DNA of 64,000 nt from Clostridiaceae bacterium Marseille-Q3526 (GCA_018223375.1 JAGTTS010000003.1:248001-312000), one strand, 5' to 3'; shown: positions 25,516 through 35,127, numbered from the stretch's first letter. Numbers and translations are program-made. The notes: generated from the sequence alone by a model not told the origin.

Positions 25516-27105
25516 ATGGGAAATGAAGCGTGGAAGCAGGATTTAGCAGAATTTAAGGCAGTGACAGAGAAGTTTTATAATAAGGAAGTGTCGGCGAAGG
25601 ATTACAAGGGATTTTCCGGGGGCTTTGGAAGCTACGCCCAGAGAGGCGCTGAGGCCAGTATGCTCAGGCTCCGCCTGTCCGGAGGACGTATGACCAAGGA
25701 ACAGCTGAAATTTATCGGAGACAGCATTGAGAAGCATCAGATCAATCAGGTTCACTTTACTACCTGTCAGACGGTTCAGCTTCACAATCTGAATGGAACG
25801 TCTGTCTGCGAAATTATGGAGGAAGCTCTGGACGTGGGCATTAACACGAGAGGCGGAGGCGGAGATTTTCCGAGAAACGTCATGGTGTCCCCTCTTTCCG
25901 GCGTGGAGCAGGGAGAGTGGTTCGACGTGCTTCCCTATGCTCTCAAGGCAGCGGAGTATCTGATGGGCTTTATCAAGACGGTGAAGCTTCCGAGAAAATT
26001 GAAGGTATGCTTTTCCAATTCGCCGGCTAACCGTCCTCACGCCACCTTCCGCGATCTGGGCTTTGCGGCCAGAGAGGACGGCCTGTTCGACGTATACAGC
26101 GCAGGCGGACTGGGCGCCAATCCGAAGATGGGCGCTCTTGTGGCGGAAGCTGTGCAGCCGGAGGATATTCTTTACTATATTAAAGCTATGGTGAACACCT
26201 TTACCGCATACGGCGATTATGAGAACAGAGCCAAGGCCAGAACCCGCTATATGCAGGATAAGCTGGGCAAAGAAGGTTATGTAAAGGCATACCGCGAGAA
26301 GCTTGGAGAAGTGATGGAGCAGGAGAAGGACGGCCTGAAGCTTAAAAAGGAAGAACTGTCTGCTCTTCACCTGGAGGAAAAGGAGAAAGAGGCCGCTGCG
26401 CTTTTGGAACAGCTGACAGAGGAGGAGAAGGCGGCTCTTTCCTGCCGCCGGGTGACGGCTCAGAAGCAGAAAGGCCTGTTTGCCGTAGAATTTCATCCGA
26501 TTGCAGGAAGCCCGGATCCAGCTGTCTTTCATAAGCTTTATGAGATGGTAAAGGACATGGAGCAGGTGGAGATGCGCCTGGATCCAGAGGAAGCTATGTA
26601 TGTGATTAACCTGACGGCCAGAGAGGCTCTGCAGGTGCTGGACGTATTAAAGGACAGCGCAGAGAACCTGTTTGAAACCTCCGTGGCCTGCATCGGTTCG
26701 TTCATCTGCCAGGTGGGAGTCAGAGATTCCCAGAATCTGATGAAATCCATTGTGGAGGAAGTGAGAAAGCACAGCTTTAAGGACGGAACTCTTCCTAAGA
26801 TTCACATTTCCGGCTGTCCGTCCTCCTGCGGAACCCATCAGGCGGGAACGTTAGGATTCCGCGGAGGCGTCAAGGTGATTGACAAGGTTCCGAAGCCTGC
26901 CTTTAACCTTCATGTAAACGGAAACGAGCTCCAGGGAGAGGAGCGTTTCGGAGAGGACTGGGGCGCCATGCTGGAAGAGAACATTCCGGCCTTTATGGCA
27001 GAGGTGGGAGAGACCGTGGAAAAGGCGGGACAGACCTTTGCAGAGTGGTTCCCGGAGCACAGGGAGACGCTTAAGGAGATTGCAGAGAAATATATGGCGC
27101 AATAA
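25516..27105 (+). CDS. Nitrite/sulfite reductase, siroheme and [4Fe-4S] type
   Basis: A 529-residue hemoprotein reductase. The first half contains the ferredoxin-like and siroheme-pocket region (RLSGGRMTKEQL, HFTTCQTVQLHNL, RGGGGDFPRNVMVSP). The cluster/siroheme ligands follow the family pattern C-x5-C ... C-x3-C: Cys392 and Cys398 (CIGSFIC), then Cys434 and Cys438 (CPSSC). Such enzymes carry out six-electron reduction of nitrite or sulfite. The sequence alone does not choose between these. The start follows AAAGGAGAGTCAAGGA. The divergent LysR gene is probably its regulator. Confidence 0.88.
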   Translation: MGNEAWKQDLAEFKAVTEKFYNKEVSAKDYKGFSGGFGSYAQRGAEASMLRLRLSGGRMTKEQLKFIGDSIEKHQINQVHFTTCQTVQLHNLNGTSVCEIMEEALDVGINTRGGGGDFPRNVMVSPLSGVEQGEWFDVLPYALKAAEYLMGFIKTVKLPRKLKVCFSNSPANRPHATFRDLGFAAREDGLFDVYSAGGLGANPKMGALVAEAVQPEDILYYIKAMVNTFTAYGDYENRAKARTRYMQDKLGKEGYVKAYREKLGEVMEQEKDGLKLKKEELSALHLEEKEKEAAALLEQLTEEEKAALSCRRVTAQKQKGLFAVEFHPIAGSPDPAVFHKLYEMVKDMEQVEMRLDPEEAMYVINLTAREALQVLDVLKDSAENLFETSVACIGSFICQVGVRDSQNLMKSIVEEVRKHSFKDGTLPKIHISGCPSSCGTHQAGTLGFRGGVKVIDKVPKPAFNLHVNGNELQGEERFGEDWGAMLEENIPAFMAEVGETVEKAGQTFAEWFPEHRETLKEIAEKYMAQ

Positions 27106-27110
27106 AGTGC

Positions 27111-27139
27111 TTGCATAAAAGAAAACCCTGTGATATAGT
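27111..27139 (+). promoter_or_regulatory. rpsB-tsf promoter
   Basis: TTGCAT (27111-27116), a 17-bp spacer with TG before the -10 box, and TATAGT (27134-27139). It starts 5 bp after the reductase gene. The leader of about 105 nt contains CCAGG/CCTGG hairpin arms and could carry feedback control by S2, which is inference. Confidence 0.75.
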
Positions 27140-27250
27140 ATAAAAGTTGAAAAATCACGCACGGCGGATTCTCCAGGACGGTGCCTGGAAACAGGTCCCA
27201 GGGGGAGCGAAAGATGCCGGCGGAAGAAAAACCAAATGGAGGAAAGAAAC

Positions 27251-27985
27251 ATGAGCGTTATTTCAATGAAGCAGTTACTTGAGGCTGGCGTACACTTTGG
27301 CCATCAGACAAGAAGATGGAACCCTAAGATGGCTCCGTACATCTACACAGAGAGAAACGGAATCCACATCATCGACTTACAGAAGTCCGTAGGCAAGGTA
27401 GACGAGGCTTACAAGGCAGTATCCGACATCGCTGCAGAGGGCGGCACAATCCTCTTCGTAGGTACAAAGAAGCAGGCTCAGGAGGCTATCAAGGTTGAGG
27501 CTGAGAGATGCGGAATGTTCTACGTAAACGAGAGATGGTTAGGCGGAATGCTGACAAACTTCAAGACAATCCAGAGCCGTATCAACCGCTTAAAAGAGAT
27601 CGAGACCATGGCAGAGGACGGAACATTTGATGTTCTTCCGAAGAAGGAAGTTATCGCTCTTAAGAAGGAATGGGAGAAGCTTGAGAAGAACCTTGGCGGT
27701 ATCAAGGAGATGAAGAGAATCCCAGACGCTATCTTCGTAGTAGATCCGAAGAAGGAGAGAATCTGCGTACAGGAGGCTCACACACTTGGTATTCCGTTAA
27801 TCGGCATTGTTGATACAAACTGTGATCCGGAAGAGCTTGACTACGTGATTCCAGGAAACGACGACGCTATCAGAGCTGTTAAGCTTATCGTGTCCAGAAT
27901 GGCAGACGCTGTTATCGAGGCTAACCAGGGCGAGGCAGAGGCTCCTGTTGAGGGAGAGGACGCTGAGGAGACAGCAGAGGCTTAA
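27251..27985 (+). CDS. rpsB: 30S ribosomal protein S2
   Basis: A 244-residue S2 protein with the typical start MSVISMKQLLEAGVHFGHQTRRWNPKM split over the first 27 residues, the GTKKQAQEAI region and PDAIFVVDPKKE. The C-terminus has an acidic tail (GEDAEETAEA). ATG 27251 follows TGGAGGAAAGAAAC. It pairs with tsf downstream in the usual rpsB-tsf order. Confidence 0.98.
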   Translation: MSVISMKQLLEAGVHFGHQTRRWNPKMAPYIYTERNGIHIIDLQKSVGKVDEAYKAVSDIAAEGGTILFVGTKKQAQEAIKVEAERCGMFYVNERWLGGMLTNFKTIQSRINRLKEIETMAEDGTFDVLPKKEVIALKKEWEKLEKNLGGIKEMKRIPDAIFVVDPKKERICVQEAHTLGIPLIGIVDTNCDPEELDYVIPGNDDAIRAVKLIVSRMADAVIEANQGEAEAPVEGEDAEETAEA

Positions 27986-28008
27986 TTTAAGAGCAAGATA
28001 AATGAAAA

Positions 28009-28055
28009 TCCGCGAAGCAGAAGGCCGGGACCGGCTTCCGGCTCCGCGGACTTTT
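28009..28055 (+). terminator. Hairpin with short T-run between rpsB and tsf
   Basis: TCCGCG/CGCGGA and GGCCGG/CCGGCTT-type pairs form a GC stem followed by CTTTT. It probably reduces readthrough into tsf, since no separate tsf promoter was found. Confidence 0.65.
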
Positions 28056-28107
28056 CCGCAGGATACGCACCCTGCGTTAAATTAGAAAAACATGGAGGTA
28101 TGGTAAG

Positions 28108-29040
28108 ATGGCAGTTACAGCCGCAATGGTAAAGGAATTACGTGAGATGACAGGCGCTGGAATGATGGACTGCAAGAAGGCCCTTGCAGCTACAGACGGC
28201 GACATGGACAAGGCAGTGGAGTTCTTAAGAGAGAAAGGACTTGCCGGCGCTGCTAAGAAGGCAGGACGTATCGCAGCTGAGGGTATCGTTATGACAAAGA
28301 TGGCAGCTGACGAGAAGACAGCAGTTGTCGTTGAGGTAAACGCTGAGACAGACTTCGTTGCTAAGAATGAAAAGTTCCAGAACTACGTAGCAGACGTAGC
28401 AGAGCAGGCTCTTGCTTCCGACGCTGCAGATATGGACGCTTTCATGGCAGAGAAGTGGGCAAAGGACGAGACACTCACAGTTGCAGAGGCTCTCTCTTCC
28501 CAGATTTCCATCATCGGCGAGAACATGAAGATCAGAAGATATGAGAAGATGACTGCTGCAAACGGATTTGTCGCTTCTTACATCCACGCAGGCGGAAAGA
28601 TCGGCGTTTTAGTAGACGTTGAGACAGACGTTGTAAACGACGAGATCAGAGAGATGGCTAAGAACGTAGCTATGCAGGCTGCAGCATTAAAGCCATTATA
28701 CACAAACAGAGACGAGGTTGACGCAGACTACATCGAGAAAGAGAAAGAGATCTTAACAGTAGCTGCTAAGAACGAGAAGCCGGACGCTAATGACAAGATC
28801 ATCAGCGGTATGGTTATGGGACGTATCAACAAAGAGTTAAAAGAAATCTGCTTATTAGATCAGGTATACGTAAAGGCAGAGGATGGAAAGCAGTCCGTTT
28901 CCCAGTATGTTGCACAGGTTGCCAAGGCTAACAATGCTAAGGTAGCTATTAAGAAGTTTGTCCGCTTCGAGACAGGCGAGGGCCTTGAGAAGAAGGAAGA
29001 GAACTTTGCTGACGAAGTAGCAAAACAGATGGGAATGTAA
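28108..29040 (+). CDS. tsf: Elongation factor Ts
   Basis: A 310-residue nucleotide exchange factor for EF-Tu. The N-terminal UBA-like segment (MVKELREMTGAGMMDCKKAL) and TDFVAKNEKFQ are diagnostic. The start ATG follows ATGGAGGTATGGTAAG. A strong hairpin terminator follows. Confidence 0.98.
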   Translation: MAVTAAMVKELREMTGAGMMDCKKALAATDGDMDKAVEFLREKGLAGAAKKAGRIAAEGIVMTKMAADEKTAVVVEVNAETDFVAKNEKFQNYVADVAEQALASDAADMDAFMAEKWAKDETLTVAEALSSQISIIGENMKIRRYEKMTAANGFVASYIHAGGKIGVLVDVETDVVNDEIREMAKNVAMQAAALKPLYTNRDEVDADYIEKEKEILTVAAKNEKPDANDKIISGMVMGRINKELKEICLLDQVYVKAEDGKQSVSQYVAQVAKANNAKVAIKKFVRFETGEGLEKKEENFADEVAKQMGM

Positions 29041-29049
29041 TTCCAAACG

Positions 29050-29095
29050 AAAAGGGGCTGCCGCAGGGTTCCTATTTTGCGGCAGCCCTTTTCTT
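29050..29095 (+). terminator. Terminator after tsf
   Basis: AAAAGGGGCTGCCGC and GCGGCAGCCCTTTT form a near-perfect stem, followed by CTTT. Confidence 0.92.
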
Positions 29096-29136
29096 TACGC
29101 AGAGATGTCCGCACATAGCCTACATATGTTTTTGCT

Positions 29137-29166
29137 CAGAATAAAGCGTTCTGTTTTTTTATTCTG
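29137..29166. promoter_or_regulatory. Inverted repeat upstream of the opp operon
   Basis: CAGAATAAA (29137-29145) and TTTATTCTG (29158-29166) are perfect inverse complements, 38 bp before oppB. It is a candidate operator for the peptide importer. No clear promoter pair was recognised. Confidence 0.4.
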
Positions 29167-29203
29167 CAGCTTTAGCGGGGCAATGCGGGAAAGGAGATAA
29201 GCG

Positions 29204-30121
29204 ATGGCAAAATACATTTTAAAGCGTATTGGCCTGGCAGTGGTTACAGCCTGGCTGGTTGCTACTCTTACATTCTTCCTGATGAATTTGGTTCCGGGAG
29301 GCCCGTTCATGGCTGAGAAAGCTCTGACGCCTCAGGCTCAGGAAGCAATGATGGAAAAGTACGGACTGGATAAACCTCTTCCAGAGCAGTATGTAATCTA
29401 TATGAAGGATTTGCTCCATGGAGATTTAGGCCCCAGTGTAAAGCAGAGGGGACGTACAGTCAACACAATTATTGAGACAAAGTTCCCTGTATCTGCCAAG
29501 ATCGGAGGAGTAGCCATTCTGTTAGCTGTCTGTATCGGCGTTCCTTTGGGAAGCGTTGCAGCCTTCAACAGAGGAAAGATGGTTGATAATATTATTATCC
29601 TGTTTACTACCTGCGGAATCGCCATACCCAGTTTCGTAATCTGTACCCTTCTGATGCAGATTTTAAGCAACTGGCTGGGACTGCTTCCAACCTACGGACT
29701 CACCTCCTGGAAGCACTACATCATGCCGGTTATCTCCCTGGCCCTTTACCCGTCCTCCTATATTGCCCGCCTGATGCGTTCCTCCATGCTGGACGTGCTG
29801 GGACAGGACTATATGAGAACAGCGAGAGCCAAGGGCGTTTCATGGATGGTAAGCGTGTTCAAGCATGCGCTGAGAAACGCAATTCTCCCGGTTGTCACCT
29901 ACTTGGGACCGCTGTTAGCCTATACGGTAACAGGAAGCTTTATTGTAGAGAAGATCTTTACAATTCCTGGTCTTGGTTCTGAGTTTATCGGAGCGATCAC
30001 AGGCCGTGATTATCCGCTGATCATGGGTACTACCATTTTCCTGGCAGTACTGATTATCGTTATGAACGTGATCGTGGATATTGCGTATACCCTGATTGAC
30101 CCGCGTATTAAACTGAAGTAG
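29204..30121 (+). CDS. oppB: Peptide ABC transporter permease OppB/DppB
   Basis: A 305-residue permease with six predicted membrane helices. The family N-terminus (KYILKRIGLAVVTAWLVATL) and the EAA-type loop (DYMRTARAKGVSWMVSVFKHALRNA, here named by its DYMRTARAKG core) are present. It forms the inner-membrane channel with OppC. The start follows AAAGGAGATAAGCG. It is the first of the operon oppB-C-D-F-A1, with A2 and A3 behind. Confidence 0.95.
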   Translation: MAKYILKRIGLAVVTAWLVATLTFFLMNLVPGGPFMAEKALTPQAQEAMMEKYGLDKPLPEQYVIYMKDLLHGDLGPSVKQRGRTVNTIIETKFPVSAKIGGVAILLAVCIGVPLGSVAAFNRGKMVDNIIILFTTCGIAIPSFVICTLLMQILSNWLGLLPTYGLTSWKHYIMPVISLALYPSSYIARLMRSSMLDVLGQDYMRTARAKGVSWMVSVFKHALRNAILPVVTYLGPLLAYTVTGSFIVEKIFTIPGLGSEFIGAITGRDYPLIMGTTIFLAVLIIVMNVIVDIAYTLIDPRIKLK

Positions 30122-30134
30122 GGAGGAGGCAATT

Positions 30135-31175
30135 ATGGAGAAGAATAAACTGTCATTTCAGTTAAATGCAGACGACTTCCTCCCGGCAGGAGAGGACGAG
30201 AAGAAAAGTCTTGTGGTGATGAGAGAGAGCGTAGGCTTCTGGAAGGACGGCATGCGCCGTTTTAAGAAGAACAAGATTGCCATGGTAAGCCTTATTGTGG
30301 TAATTCTCATTTTCATTCTCTCATTTATTGTACCGCAGTTTTATCCTTATAAATATGAGCAGCAGATCAAGGGAAGCAACAGCCTTGCGCCCTTTGAGTA
30401 TTCCCAGGCAGAGCAGGAGGCTATTGCAAACGGGGAGAAGGTGTTCCCGCATATTCTGGGAACGGATCAGCTGGGACGAGACTACGCTATCCGTGTTATG
30501 ATGGGAAGCCGTGTATCTCTGACCGTCGGACTGGTAGCCTCTGCTATCATTTTATTAATCGGATCCCTCTACGGATCCATCGCCGGTTTCTTCGGAGGCT
30601 GGGTGGACATGGTGATGATGCGTATTGTAGATATCATATACACCGTCCCCGATGTTCTTATCGTAATCCTTCTGGCGGCAGTGTTAAACTATCCGTTAAA
30701 GGAGCTGGCCATGAAGCCGGGCTTTGAGTGGATCGGCCTCATCGGCGTAAACTTAATCAGTATTTTCGTGGTATTCGCCCTGCTGTACTGGGTTGGTATG
30801 GCCCGTATCGTGCGAAGCCAGATTATGATTTTAAAGGAGCAGGAGTACGTAACAGCGGCGAGAGCCCTGGGCGCTTCCAGCGGAAGCATCATCAAGAAGC
30901 ACCTGCTGACCAACTGCATCGGAACTCTGATTGTTACGACCACGCTTCAGATTCCGTCATCCATCTTCACGGAGAGCTTCTTAAGCTTCCTGGGACTGGG
31001 AGTAAACGCCCCCATGCCGTCTCTGGGCAGCCTTGCCAGCGCGGCCTTAAACGGTCTGCAGAGCTATCCGTATCGTCTGTTTGCCCCGGCTCTGATGATT
31101 TCCATTATCATTCTGAGCTTTAACCTGTTAGGAGACGGACTGCGCGACGCCTTCGATCCGAAGCTGAAGAACTAA
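30135..31175 (+). CDS. oppC: Peptide ABC transporter permease OppC/DppC
   Basis: A 346-residue permease. It has a cytoplasmic N-terminal region of about 45 residues, the first helix at about 50-70, an extracellular loop with HILGTDQLGRD, and the EAA loop EYVTAARALGASSGSIIKKH. It pairs with OppB. The start follows GGGAGGAGGCAATT. The spacing to oppD is 13 bp. Confidence 0.95.
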   Translation: MEKNKLSFQLNADDFLPAGEDEKKSLVVMRESVGFWKDGMRRFKKNKIAMVSLIVVILIFILSFIVPQFYPYKYEQQIKGSNSLAPFEYSQAEQEAIANGEKVFPHILGTDQLGRDYAIRVMMGSRVSLTVGLVASAIILLIGSLYGSIAGFFGGWVDMVMMRIVDIIYTVPDVLIVILLAAVLNYPLKELAMKPGFEWIGLIGVNLISIFVVFALLYWVGMARIVRSQIMILKEQEYVTAARALGASSGSIIKKHLLTNCIGTLIVTTTLQIPSSIFTESFLSFLGLGVNAPMPSLGSLASAALNGLQSYPYRLFAPALMISIIILSFNLLGDGLRDAFDPKLKN

Positions 31176-31188
31176 GGAGGAAACAAGC

Positions 31189-32193
31189 ATGAGTGAATAT
31201 CTTGTAAATATTAAAAACGAGCGCCTTTCCTTCTTTACGCCGGCCGGAGAGGTTAAGGCGTTAAACGACGTGTCCCTTCATTTAAAGGAGGGAGAGGTGT
31301 TAGGCATCGTAGGAGAGTCCGGCTCCGGAAAATCTGTTACAGCTTACAGCCTGATGGGCCTGACCGCCTATCCGGGACGCCTGATTGGAGGAAGCATTGA
31401 GTTTAACGGCCACCAGATCGATCAGATGAACGAGGCTCAGATGAGAAAGATCAGAGGAGAGGAAATCTCCCTGATCTTCCAGGATCCGATGACCAGCTTA
31501 AACCCGGTTTACACCATTGGAAATCAGATCTGCGAGATGATCCTGCTCCACACCAAGAAAACTAAGCAGGAAGCAAGGGAGAGAGCGAAGGAGCTTCTGA
31601 CTCTCGTTGGAATCAACGAGCCGGAGAAGCGCTTAAAGCAGTATCCCCACGAGCTGTCCGGCGGTATGCGCCAGCGTGTTATGATTGCCATCGCCCTGGC
31701 CTGCGAGCCGAAGCTTCTGATTGCCGACGAGCCGACGACGGCCCTCGACGTAACCATCCAGGCTCAGATTCTGGAGCTGATGATGGAGCTGAAGCAGAAG
31801 CTGGGAATGGCGATTATCATGATCACCCACGACCTGGGCGTGGTAGCCAGCATGTGTGACAAAATTGCCGTTATGTACGCCGGAAAGGTCATTGAGTACG
31901 GAACCACAGACGATATTTTCTATCGTCCGTCCCACGAATACACCAAGGGACTTCTGCGCAGCATTCCCCGTCTGGACGAGAAGGAGAAGACGAGACTTGT
32001 TCCGATCGAAGGCTCACCGGTCGATATGCTGAACCCGCCTGCCGGATGTCCGTTTGCGCCCCGGTGTGAGTCCTGTATGAAAATCTGCTTAAAACAGATG
32101 CCGGAGTATACAGATCTGTCCGACATCCACTACAGCGCCTGCTGGCTGCTGCAGAAGGAGGAGTTTTTAAAGGCACAGGGAGGTGACAAGTAA
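31189..32193 (+). CDS. oppD: Peptide ABC transporter ATP-binding protein OppD/DppD
   Basis: A 334-residue ATPase with Walker A GESGSGKSV, signature LSGGMRQRVMIAIAL, Walker B LLIADEPTTALD and H-loop ITHDLGVVA. The C-terminal extension has the Cys-containing motif CPFAPRCESCMKIC, typical of the OppD/OppF iron-sulphur site. Its stop overlaps the oppF start in TAATG. Confidence 0.95.
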   Translation: MSEYLVNIKNERLSFFTPAGEVKALNDVSLHLKEGEVLGIVGESGSGKSVTAYSLMGLTAYPGRLIGGSIEFNGHQIDQMNEAQMRKIRGEEISLIFQDPMTSLNPVYTIGNQICEMILLHTKKTKQEARERAKELLTLVGINEPEKRLKQYPHELSGGMRQRVMIAIALACEPKLLIADEPTTALDVTIQAQILELMMELKQKLGMAIIMITHDLGVVASMCDKIAVMYAGKVIEYGTTDDIFYRPSHEYTKGLLRSIPRLDEKEKTRLVPIEGSPVDMLNPPAGCPFAPRCESCMKICLKQMPEYTDLSDIHYSACWLLQKEEFLKAQGGDK

Positions 32194-33254
32194 TGGAGAA
32201 TAAGAAGCTGCTTGAAATCGAGCATTTAAAACAGCATTTCCCTGTTGCCAGCGGAAAGCTTTTCGAGAAAAAGGTGGTAAAGGCGGTAGACGACGTTTCC
32301 TTCTTTATTAATAAGGGAGAGACTTTGGGACTGGTAGGAGAGTCCGGCTGCGGAAAGACCACCACAGGACGTACCCTGCTTCGCCTTTATGAGCCGACCA
32401 GCGGCCGCATTGCTTATGATGGAACCACTATTTTTGACAGCGGAGATGTGCCGCTGACTGATGAGAACGGACAGCCTGTCTTAAACGAGAAGGGCGAGGT
32501 TCAGTTCGGCCATAAGACGAAGGTCAACATGCTTCCCTACCGCAGAAAGATGCAGATTGTATTCCAGGATCCTTATGCCAGCCTGGATCCCCGTATGACG
32601 GTTGCCGACATTGTAGGCGAGGCCATCGACATTCACAAGCTGGCTTCCAATAAGAAGGAGCGCCAGGAGAGAATCATCCGTATGCTGGAGAGGGTAGGCT
32701 TGAACTCTGAGCATGCCAACCGCTATCCTCACGAGTTCTCCGGCGGACAGAGACAGCGTGTCGGCATTGCCCGCGCTCTGGCTGTAGATCCGGAGTTCAT
32801 TGTCTGCGATGAGCCGGTATCTGCCCTTGACGTGTCCATTCAGGCACAGGTAGTAAATATGTTTGAGGAGCTTCAGCAGGAAATGGGCTTAACTTATCTG
32901 TTTATTGCCCACGATCTGTCCATTGTAAAGCATATTTCCAACCGTATCGGCGTTATGTATCTGGGTAAGCTGGTAGAGTTAGCTGACAGCTATGAGCTGA
33001 CCTTCCACAGCGTTCACCCTTATACCAAGAGCCTGATTTCTGCGATTCCGATTGCAGATCCAAAGACAAGCAGGGAGTCTAAGCGTATTGTGTTAAGCGG
33101 AGACGTGCCAAGCCCGGTGAATCCGCCCAGCGGCTGTACCTTCAGGACCAGATGCCCCTACGCCACTGAGCTCTGTGCTGAGAAGGCGCCGGAGTGGCGT
33201 GAGGTTTCCAAGGGCCATTACGCAGCCTGCCACCACTTAGATAAAATCAACTAA
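32193..33254 (+). CDS. oppF: Peptide ABC transporter ATP-binding protein OppF/DppF
   Basis: A 353-residue ATPase with Walker A GESGCGKTT, signature FSGGQRQRVGIARAL, Walker B FIVCDEPVSALD and H-loop IAHDLSIVK. The C-terminal Cys motif is CTFRTRCPYATELC. Between Walker A and the Q-loop there is an extra polar stretch (about residues 78-112, DSGDVPLTDENGQPVLNEK and following) not usual in OppF. The start overlaps the oppD stop by one base. A hairpin without T-run follows before oppA1. Confidence 0.95.
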   Translation: MENKKLLEIEHLKQHFPVASGKLFEKKVVKAVDDVSFFINKGETLGLVGESGCGKTTTGRTLLRLYEPTSGRIAYDGTTIFDSGDVPLTDENGQPVLNEKGEVQFGHKTKVNMLPYRRKMQIVFQDPYASLDPRMTVADIVGEAIDIHKLASNKKERQERIIRMLERVGLNSEHANRYPHEFSGGQRQRVGIARALAVDPEFIVCDEPVSALDVSIQAQVVNMFEELQQEMGLTYLFIAHDLSIVKHISNRIGVMYLGKLVELADSYELTFHSVHPYTKSLISAIPIADPKTSRESKRIVLSGDVPSPVNPPSGCTFRTRCPYATELCAEKAPEWREVSKGHYAACHHLDKIN

Positions 33255-33270
33255 AAAGCTTAACAGTTTG

Positions 33271-33294
33271 CCTCTCTGCCGTCCGGCAGGGAGG
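33271..33294 (+). other. Hairpin between oppF and oppA1
   Basis: CCTCtCTGCCG and CGGCAGgGAGG pair almost completely with a 2-nt loop. No T-run follows directly. Such hairpins often mark mRNA processing that raises binding-protein mRNA over the transporter genes. Confidence 0.6.
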
Positions 33295-33341
33295 TGAATT
33301 CATGTTATAATATTTTTTTACGACCTGAGGAGGAAGACATT

Positions 33342-35060
33342 ATGAAAAAGAAGTTCGCACTTCTCCTGGCAGCGGCCATGGTTTCCACAACTGTGCTGTC
33401 CGGCTGCGGAGGAAGCAAGGACAGTAGCGCAGGCGCAGGAGACGCAGGCGTTGTGGCAGAGGAAGGAAATCACCTGGTAGTTCAGCTTGGACCAGATCCT
33501 GAGACCATGGATCCGGCGTTAAACAGCGCCATCGACGCGTCAAATATGATTATCCATTTATTTGAGCCTCTGTTAAGTATGGACAAGGACAACAACGTAA
33601 TCGGCGGAATGGCAGAGACCTGGGAGGTTTCCGAGGACGGCCTTACCTATACATTCCATTTAAGAGACGGCTTAAAGTGGAGCGACGGTTCTGAATTTAC
33701 ATCAGAGGATTTCGTATATACTTTTAAGAGAATGGCAGATCCGATGACAGCTGCTCCTTACGGCCACGATCTTCTGTGTATGATAAAGGGCTACGACGAG
33801 GCTGAGAATGGAAATGTGGATGCTCTGGCAGTGTCTGCTCCAGATGCCCAGACCTTTGTGGTAGAGCTTTCCTACCCTTGTGTATACTTTGACAAGATCT
33901 GTGCCTTCGCAGCTTTAAGCCCGGTAAATCAGGTTACTATCGAAGCCAACGGCGAGTCCTGGGCCATTGATCCTGCTACTTATGTGTGCAATGGTCCCAT
34001 GAAGATTAAAGAGTGGGTTCCAGGCTCCCACATTCTCATGGAGAAAAATGAGAATTACTGGAACGCTGAGGCAGTCACAGCAGATACCATCAAGTTTGTC
34101 CTGATGGAGGATATGAACGCAGCCTACAGCGCGTATAAGACAGGTGAGGTTATGTTCAGCAGGGATGTGCCCACAGAGGAAATTCCAAATCTGAGAGAAA
34201 ATCCGGAATTCCATGTAGCTCCGATTCTGGGAACCTACTATGTGAGCCTGAATCTGGAGAGAGAATATTTCCAGGATCCGAAGGTGCGCCAGGCATTAAG
34301 CCTTGCCCTGGATCGCCAGTACATTGCAGATACCATCATGCAGGGAACTTACTCTCCGGCTGTCAACTTTGTAGGCCCAGGCGTGTCCGACGCAGAGGCA
34401 GGATCCTCTTTCCAGGATACTACCATTGCAGAGTACGGAGAATTTTTCCATGTTGATGATTTTGAAGGAGACCTGGCTAAGGCCAAGGAGCTTCTGGCAG
34501 ACGCGGGCTATCCGAACGGCGAGGGCTTCCCGATGATCGAGTACATGACAAACGACGCAGGCTACAACAAGGCCCTGGCAGAGTATCTCCAGAGCGCATG
34601 GGGCGAGCTGGGTATCAATACAGACATTAAGATTATTGAGTGGGCATCATTCACTCCAACCAGAAGAAACGGCGACTATGATATCGCAAGAAACGGCTGG
34701 GTATATGACTACGATGATCCATCCAACATGCTGAATCTTTTTGAGTCTACAAACGGAAACAATGATGGACGATATAACAATCCAGAGTACGATGCCCTGA
34801 TTGCCAGCGCCAGAGAGACAGTAGACAAGGCAGAACACTACTCCCTTCTTCACGAAGCAGAGCAGCTTCTGTTAAACGATATGGGCATGATTCCGATTGC
34901 CTATAACAATGATTTCTGGCTTCAGAAGCCGGAGCTTCAGGGAACCTGGCATTCTCCATATGGCTACTGGTATTTTATGTATGCTTCCTATGGCGACGCA
35001 GGACAGGCGGAGGAAGCAGCGCCTGCAGAGGCGGAGACTTCTGCAGAGGCGGCAGAATAA
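33342..35060 (+). CDS. Peptide-binding lipoprotein, paralogue 1 (OppA/DppA family)
   Basis: A 572-residue solute-binding protein of the SBP_bac_5 family. The signal ends in LSGC, giving a lipoprotein. The family core includes DPETMDPALNSAIDASNMI, FHLRDGLKWSDG, DFVYTFKRMADP and LALDRQYIADTIMQGTYS. It differs from the two following paralogues by a Glu/Ala-rich tail (AEEAAPAEAETSAEAAE). ATG 33342 follows GAGGAGGAAGACATT. It is the binding protein nearest to oppBCDF and is followed by its own terminator. Confidence 0.94.
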   Translation: MKKKFALLLAAAMVSTTVLSGCGGSKDSSAGAGDAGVVAEEGNHLVVQLGPDPETMDPALNSAIDASNMIIHLFEPLLSMDKDNNVIGGMAETWEVSEDGLTYTFHLRDGLKWSDGSEFTSEDFVYTFKRMADPMTAAPYGHDLLCMIKGYDEAENGNVDALAVSAPDAQTFVVELSYPCVYFDKICAFAALSPVNQVTIEANGESWAIDPATYVCNGPMKIKEWVPGSHILMEKNENYWNAEAVTADTIKFVLMEDMNAAYSAYKTGEVMFSRDVPTEEIPNLRENPEFHVAPILGTYYVSLNLEREYFQDPKVRQALSLALDRQYIADTIMQGTYSPAVNFVGPGVSDAEAGSSFQDTTIAEYGEFFHVDDFEGDLAKAKELLADAGYPNGEGFPMIEYMTNDAGYNKALAEYLQSAWGELGINTDIKIIEWASFTPTRRNGDYDIARNGWVYDYDDPSNMLNLFESTNGNNDGRYNNPEYDALIASARETVDKAEHYSLLHEAEQLLLNDMGMIPIAYNNDFWLQKPELQGTWHSPYGYWYFMYASYGDAGQAEEAAPAEAETSAEAAE

Positions 35061-35083
35061 TATAATAATCAGACACAGGCAGG

Positions 35084-35127
35084 AAAAACCTTCCAGGCGC
35101 CGATACGGCGTCCGGGAGGTTTTTTTC
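35084..35127 (+). terminator. Terminator after binding-protein paralogue 1
   Basis: AAACCTTCC and GGGAGGTTT flank GGCGCC/GGCGTC pairs around GATAC, followed by TTTTTTTC. Confidence 0.88.
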
